Source: Obelidium mucronatum (Eukaryota; Chytridiomycota; Chytridiomycetes; Chytridiales; Chytriomycetaceae). From it: 21,639 bases of DNA. The notes under the pieces are model-generated. The model was given only the letters and a program-made list of their open reading frames with translations. It had not been told where the DNA came from and did no database searches. Shown here piece by piece: positions 17,339 to 21,639 of the stretch. Numbering within the stretch: the stretch's first letter is position 1; each line of letters starts with the position of its first letter. The DNA is taken from NCBI GenBank assembly GCA_025765595.1, contig JAIVFH010000411.1, forward strand, positions 1 to 21,639, written 5' to 3'. Both the position numbers and the translations under genes were made by a program.

Positions 17339-18388
17339 TCATGCAACCCAACTAAAGTTGCAGACAAGCGCCGAAACTCCATCCCCACTTGACGCACACC
17401 CAATAAACGGAAAATTTGTCGGGAACCCCACAATATTCTGCCAATGCCCACCCTGGTATGCAGCCTTCCTCCGTCACCCACCCATGGAACGCCTGTTGGC
17501 AGCTTTGAACACCACAAAACAGATTCTGTGCGATTCCAGTCATTCCACCAGACAAAATGTGACAACTCGCGTCGCAGCAGTTTGAGCCCGCATTGAAGGC
17601 AACGCTTTGCTGTGCAATACTTGCGAGTCGGTCGCTCCAAATCAGACCGCCGATGCTTGGGTTGTATTGGGCCCGGGCCGAGTTGAAGAGCGAGAGGCAT
17701 TCGTTGGCGTCAATGGAGGTGGAAGAGACCCGCTGTTGTTCTTGTTGTGGTTGTTGAGGCTCCGGTTGCTGCTCGAAAGGGGCGAATTGGGGCTCGGCTG
17801 GTGCTTCGGCTTGTTGTGGCTGTTGGACTTCGGGCAATGCAGGAGGGGGTTGAATTGCGACGGGAGCGACTGGCAATGGAGACGGCAAAGAAGCTAGCAA
17901 TAGTGCCGGTGATGGTGACGGAGAAGAAGGTATTAAAGAAGATAACGTTGTGCTGGTGGTACGAGTGAAGCTTGTTGCCACAGAACTGATCACAGCTTTA
18001 TCAGTTACAATCACATTGTCTGATGAAACGTTTCCATCCGGGAGGCTCTTTTGCTTGGTTGCAGAATCCGAAGGAACGCATACGATTGTGAATTCAGACA
18101 GCAGCTTGCCGCAATCAAGCCATGGATTCAGCTTTTGAAACACTTGCAACGGCTATTTTTCAGAGTCAACAACCAATCCTCAACCAGGAAAGAGCCACAA
18201 AAGTTCCATACCATCGCATTTAAATCTGCTACTTGCTTGCATGTTGCGGATCCTTGAACTTCGAATGTGTATTCGCAATTGGCTGCTTCAACACGCATTC
18301 CAGCTGTCCAGTGCCCCAACGCAAGGCCCCCGAGCTTCTTTCCCTCGACACACGCTGCAAGTACAGCGAGCAATCCGGTCAAGAGCAT
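17339..18388 (-). CDS. Secreted LysM-CAP fusion protein
   Basis: Two exons, 18212-18388 and 17339-18152, flank a 59-bp intron (GTATGG...AAATAG) that falls in the middle of the LysM domain. The signal peptide is MLLTGLLAVLAACVEG. LysM spans about residues 38-86 (CEYTFEVQGSATCKQVADL, then VFQKLNPWLDCGKL and VCVPS). A Ser/Pro/Gln-rich linker runs to about 205. The CAP domain (about 209-329) shows ARAQY, WSDRLASIAQQ, AQNLFCG, WVTE, GGHWQNIVG and FIGCAS, with VCNF near the end. LysM binds chitin or related glycans, so the CAP unit is probably tethered to a cell wall. The family GENL Glu is replaced by Gln. A surplus base at the GG near 17465-17471 breaks the frame just after WVTE; the distal frame holds the His motif and ends at 17339. 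Without accounting for it, the protein would stop at 17352 with an unrelated tail. Confidence 0.75.
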
Positions 18389-18581
18389 TTGCACACTTCT
18401 CTTCTCTTTCTAAAATCTATTTTCACTGTTGAGAGTCCATCAAAGCTCAAATGAAATTTCAAAACATTCATGAAGGACGAAAAGAAAATACTCCCGCAGT
18501 CTCGCAGAGGTATAAACCGCAAGTATCGATGAATGCTGAAATAACTCGTTCTTCTTTCTCCTCCGAAACGAAACGCAGAAA
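18389..18581. promoter_or_regulatory. Divergent promoter between LysM-CAP and UPF0415 genes
   Basis: This is 193 bp between two head-to-head starts. TATAAA at 18512-18517 lies about 65 bp before the plus-strand ATG. No matching TATA is clear for the minus-strand gene. Confidence 0.5.
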
Positions 18582-20164
18582 ATGGCGGCCGCCTCTCTTC
18601 TGCGCCTCGCCGAGCGCCTGACTGACTCGCGCGCAAACCTCGCCGCCAACGCGCGCATCGCCAACGCGTCGCGTCTCTCGGCGCTGATGAAAGCCGAAGC
18701 CGCGTTTCTCGCCGCCGCCGCCGCAACACTCGGCGCTGAAAAACAACAAGTGGCGCTGGCGTCGACGAATGCGCCGTTCTTTGAAAGCGTCGGCGATGCG
18801 GCGCAGAAACTATCCGCAACAACCGGCGCAGCAGCGGTGCTGAAGAAAGTGGGTCGCCTGGTGGTCGACTGTTGCTGTGGGCGGAAACAACGTCAAGCCA
18901 GTGTGGATCAAGATCAGGGCTGGAACTGTTAAGAGTGCGCGGCTGGAGGGTGACTACTCTGCTGGAGAGGACGATGATGCGTCGTATGACGGTGATGATT
19001 CAGAGCCTGATGACATGGTCATCCAACAAGTGGACCCACAGCCCACAACCCCACTCGATGTTTCAAACTTAAGAATTATAAGTCAAGCACGTGATTGGAT
19101 TTCTGTCGCTAAAGGGAATCAATTGCACTTTATCATACCGCAAGTTGTGTTTTGCTTCACTACAGCCTGTTTATCCAGTCTGGATGAGATGGATCACATC
19201 TTGGTCAATGCACTGGCTGATACGGGTGCTATTGTATTGTTTGGAATGGAATCTCTTGTTGATTGGGTCACGAAAAACGCTCTAGTTGTATCGCCAAACA
19301 TGTCGGATCCTCCAAACACCACCAGCCTCTTGACTCAAGTTTTAAATCTTGATTTGACCACCCTGATATCTCTTGTTTCCGATACCTGTCATCGGTTTGA
19401 ACGCATCCCAAAGCATGTTTTCGATGTTGACGCACTGGTCCAACAAGAAGCTTCTGAAGCACAGTCTCCTTTGCTAAAGGTATAATAATTAATTTCAGCG
19501 AAGAAAAGTCTCTTTTCCGCCGTTTCTTATGTAAAATTTAAAATCATCAGGAGCTATACCCCATTTTCGAAACACGTACACTTGTAACAACACGTTCAGC
19601 ATTCCTGAAATTCATTCCGATCGCTTCTAAAATCGCCGGCCCATTTGAAAAGCATCGGATACGGCTTCTCTTCGATCGTTCACGAATGGATCGAGACCTG
19701 ATTTCTCTCTTGGATGAAGCGACATCCATGTCATGTGAAGCAACAGTATCGGAATCCGAAGTGCTTGCGTGGACCAGTGCTGGGATCTTGAAGGAGAAAG
19801 TCGGGGTTGTTGCAGATGATCCATCTGATCGGTTTCTGCGTCTTTTATCACCGCCATCATCATCAAGTCTTCAGTCCGTGAAGTCTGGTGATAAAACTTT
19901 ACAGAAAATAGAAAAGGACCGCATCAACCGTTTAAGCGGCTTAAAATCTCAGAATCCAATGTGATGATATTTGGGACGGCCGATAGATATTCTTGGTCGA
20001 CATTAACAGGAAACATGTCTCTTGTAAGATCATTTGAACAAAATTTAGCCGGAGCTCAGAGCTCAGTTGAAGAAAAAGATGGTGATGACAATGGCATGGG
20101 GGGTGTAAGCTTGTTTTGGCACGCGCCGCGAAGTTTGATTGAGTCAAGAAAGGGTGGATTCTAG
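18582..20164 (+). CDS. UPF0415 / C7orf25 (DUF1308) family protein
   Basis: Two exons, 18582-19479 and 19551-20164, flank a 71-bp GT-AG intron. The product is about 503 aa once two frame breaks are bridged. The N-terminal 90 residues are Ala-rich and helical. Family landmarks are VKPVWIKIRA; QARDW with FIIPQVVFCF; NLDLTTLISLVSD; FEKHRIRLLFD and, at the end, MIFGTADRYSWSTLTGN. These match the conserved stretches of human C7orf25 in the same order. The family's function is not established. Breaks: one surplus base at GTTGC near 18870-18873, between VVD and GGNNVKP, and a one-base loss (or two-base gain) near 19958-19965, just before MIFGTAD. The start at 18582 follows a TATA box and is the first ATG. 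It is divergent from LysM-CAP. Confidence 0.75.
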
Positions 20165-20306
20165 CAAACGACAACTATGAAGTAACAACGACATATCTAT
20201 TACAATGACCCGTCTTATTTTTTATATTCCAAAAAGAGCAAAACGAAAACAAAAGTGAAAGAGTTTTCCACAGGGGATAACAACAATTGGGGACAACAGA
20301 ACATGA
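20165..20306. other. Convergent 3' intergenic region
   Basis: This AT-rich 142 bp lies between the UPF0415 and FHIP stops. I see nothing else in it. Confidence 0.5.
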
Positions 20307-21639
20307 CTACAAAAGAACATAGGAAATTTCATCATACTCTCTACCCGCATGAGCCACAAGAATCGACAAGAGCTCTTTAGTAAACTCCTCCAACAAGACA
20401 ACATTCTTGTAAAACTCTTCTTCAAAGTTGAGTCCGAACTGGGTGCGCTCAGCTTTCCTGCGTTGTTCAAAGAGCTCTTCACGGAGGAGTTGGAGCTCAT
20501 TGTTGAACGCTGGGCCGACAGATGTTCGGCGGTCTTCTACTTCCCTTCGAAGGCGGAGAAGGATGGTATATATTGATTTCGTTGGGAGGAGTTGGTTTAT
20601 GGCGTTTTGGGGACCTAACATCACATCTGCCGAGAACAGGTAGTGATATAAGATCGGAATTGGAGCGGACACAAGCTGACTCAATAGTCCAGTTAGGGCC
20701 TGTTAAAACATACAATGTTAGAAGACAAATATGCCTGAATCCAAGGAACGCAAACAGACAACTCACCAAATTAATGTCATATGTATGCGAAAAAAAACTG
20801 CTCAAACTTTTCAAAAAGCTTCTTCAAAGTCCCATCCTTGACCAACTCCAACATCATATTGCGTTCCACGCTGCCCCGTTTCAGAACTCCCCCACATCAT
20901 CCCCAGAAACATCCACAAGCGACGCCCATCCGGTCTTTCTACCCCGCTTCTTCTTTTTTCGTCTTTGGACATCGTTTCCTTTGCTTCCTCCAGACTCTCC
21001 CAAGAGAAGCAATTCTTCCAAATCGATTCCTTTCGCTCTTGGTTTTGAAGACCTGATTCTACGGTAGAACCGGAAGAAGATGACGAGGTGCCGCTACTTG
21101 TTTTTCCTTGATTTTTCTCAGCTTCCCCAACATAACTGCTTAAACTCGTTTCCAAAGGGACGAGCACGTTATTAGGGCCCTGAACCATAACTCCACCGCC
21201 TCTGCCACAGTTTCGCCGCCACTGACAAAAGAGTCCATCAAACTATTGAATAAATCAAGCGGCTGTTGTGGGCCTGATTTGGGTGCTAAATGAATAGGAC
21301 GAGGTGGGGTTGGGGATTCAGCGGGCACAAGCGCAAAGTATCGAGAGACAAGCCATAAATGAGTGTCGGCGCTGATAGGTACTGGTTGAGTTGACTGTGG
21401 TTTTTCTGGAATCAATGCAGGTTCGGCCGCTGTTGTTGCATTCGTTGTTGCAGTTGTGTTGTGGATTCATCATCGTTTTGCTGGTCTGCGGCTCCGGTTG
21501 AGGGTTCCGGTTGTGGAAGCCTTTCAATTAAAAAGTGAATAGCGCGGACTGGGTGCAGCGTGATTGCCGTGCGCAAGAGGTTAAGGGTTGCAATAACGAC
21601 TTCTTCAGCAACAGATGCAAGCTTGGACATGAGAATATC
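20307..21639 (-). CDS. FHIP/FAM160 (RAI16-like) family protein, partial at right edge
   Basis: The minus-strand gene is open from the right edge (an ATG at 21630 may be internal) to 20767. A 67-bp intron (20700-20766) follows, then 20307-20699 with stop. The family block spans the splice: KDGTLKKLFEKFEQFF, TYDINL, then ALTGLLSQLVSAPIPILYHY, and near the C-terminus NVVLLEEFTKELLSI. These resemble the NL-x-LTG-LLS-L...P-P-L-x-x-YL and LEEF-KEL blocks of FHIP/FAM160 proteins. Those join FTS and Hook to link early endosomes to dynein. A variable Ser/Gly/Lys segment (RRKKKRGRK) precedes it. Five one-base frame breaks occur, near 21457-21462, 21206-21208, 21039-21041, 20894-20898 (G5) and 20790-20797 (A8 on plus). 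Their net sum restores a multiple of three. The 5' part of the gene lies outside the window. Confidence 0.65.

Noticed and set aside
4138..21462. Programmed ribosomal frameshifting in many genes
   Set aside because: Shifts go both ways, share no slippery motif or pseudoknot, and are mostly explainable at ordinary short homopolymers.
1..21639. CRISPR array, bacterial operon or prophage
   Set aside because: No regular direct repeats with spacers and no ribosome-binding sites are seen. The many short spliceosomal introns show a eukaryote.

Overview
The window looks like nuclear DNA of a zoosporic (chytrid-type) fungus. The genes are compact and many carry short GT-AG introns of about 45-85 bp. 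There is an ASH1-type SET protein, a secreted M43 metalloprotease with threonine-rich linkers, LysM and CAP proteins, a rhodopsin-like seven-helix receptor and an FHIP/FAM160 protein. The lineage is inferred from gene content only.

Layout. Positions 2-363 hold the 3' end of a CAP-like secreted protein. Positions 468-4387 (+) hold an acid-lipase-family gene split by a complete PIF/Harbinger-like DNA transposon (1067-3549). The transposon has 19-bp terminal inverted repeats, a 3-bp target duplication, a spliced DDE transposase gene and a divergent spliced accessory gene. It sits two codons before the lipase nucleophile serine. Positions 4573-9029 (-) hold an 11-exon gene for an ASH1-like histone methyltransferase with AT-hook and zinc fingers. 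Positions 9227-11208 (-) hold a secreted M43 protease followed by a CBM5/12-like module and two Thr-rich linkers. A 760-bp gene-poor stretch follows, then two tandem Stf2/Tma10-like small proteins (11969-12277, 12550-12777), a seven-transmembrane receptor (13031-14050) and two small plus-strand ORFs of unknown function. On the minus strand lie a small two-exon gene (15390-15697), a wax-synthase-family MBOAT acyltransferase (15821-17132) and a LysM-CAP secreted protein (17339-18388). Positions 18582-20164 (+) encode a UPF0415/C7orf25 (DUF1308) homologue. The right end (20307-21639, -) is an FHIP/FAM160 gene running off the window.

The genes do not form a pathway. Shared themes are secreted, chitin- or surface-related proteins (M43-CBM, LysM-CAP, CAP) and lipid enzymes (acid lipase, wax synthase).

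A caution for any reader: seven genes each show one or more single-base frame breaks inside conserved domains, mostly explainable at short homopolymers. After accounting for them, every spliced reading frame sums to a multiple of three. This looks more like indel errors in the sequence than true decay, so those genes are annotated across the breaks. The transposon interruption of the lipase is different: it is a real structural insertion with repeats and target duplication.
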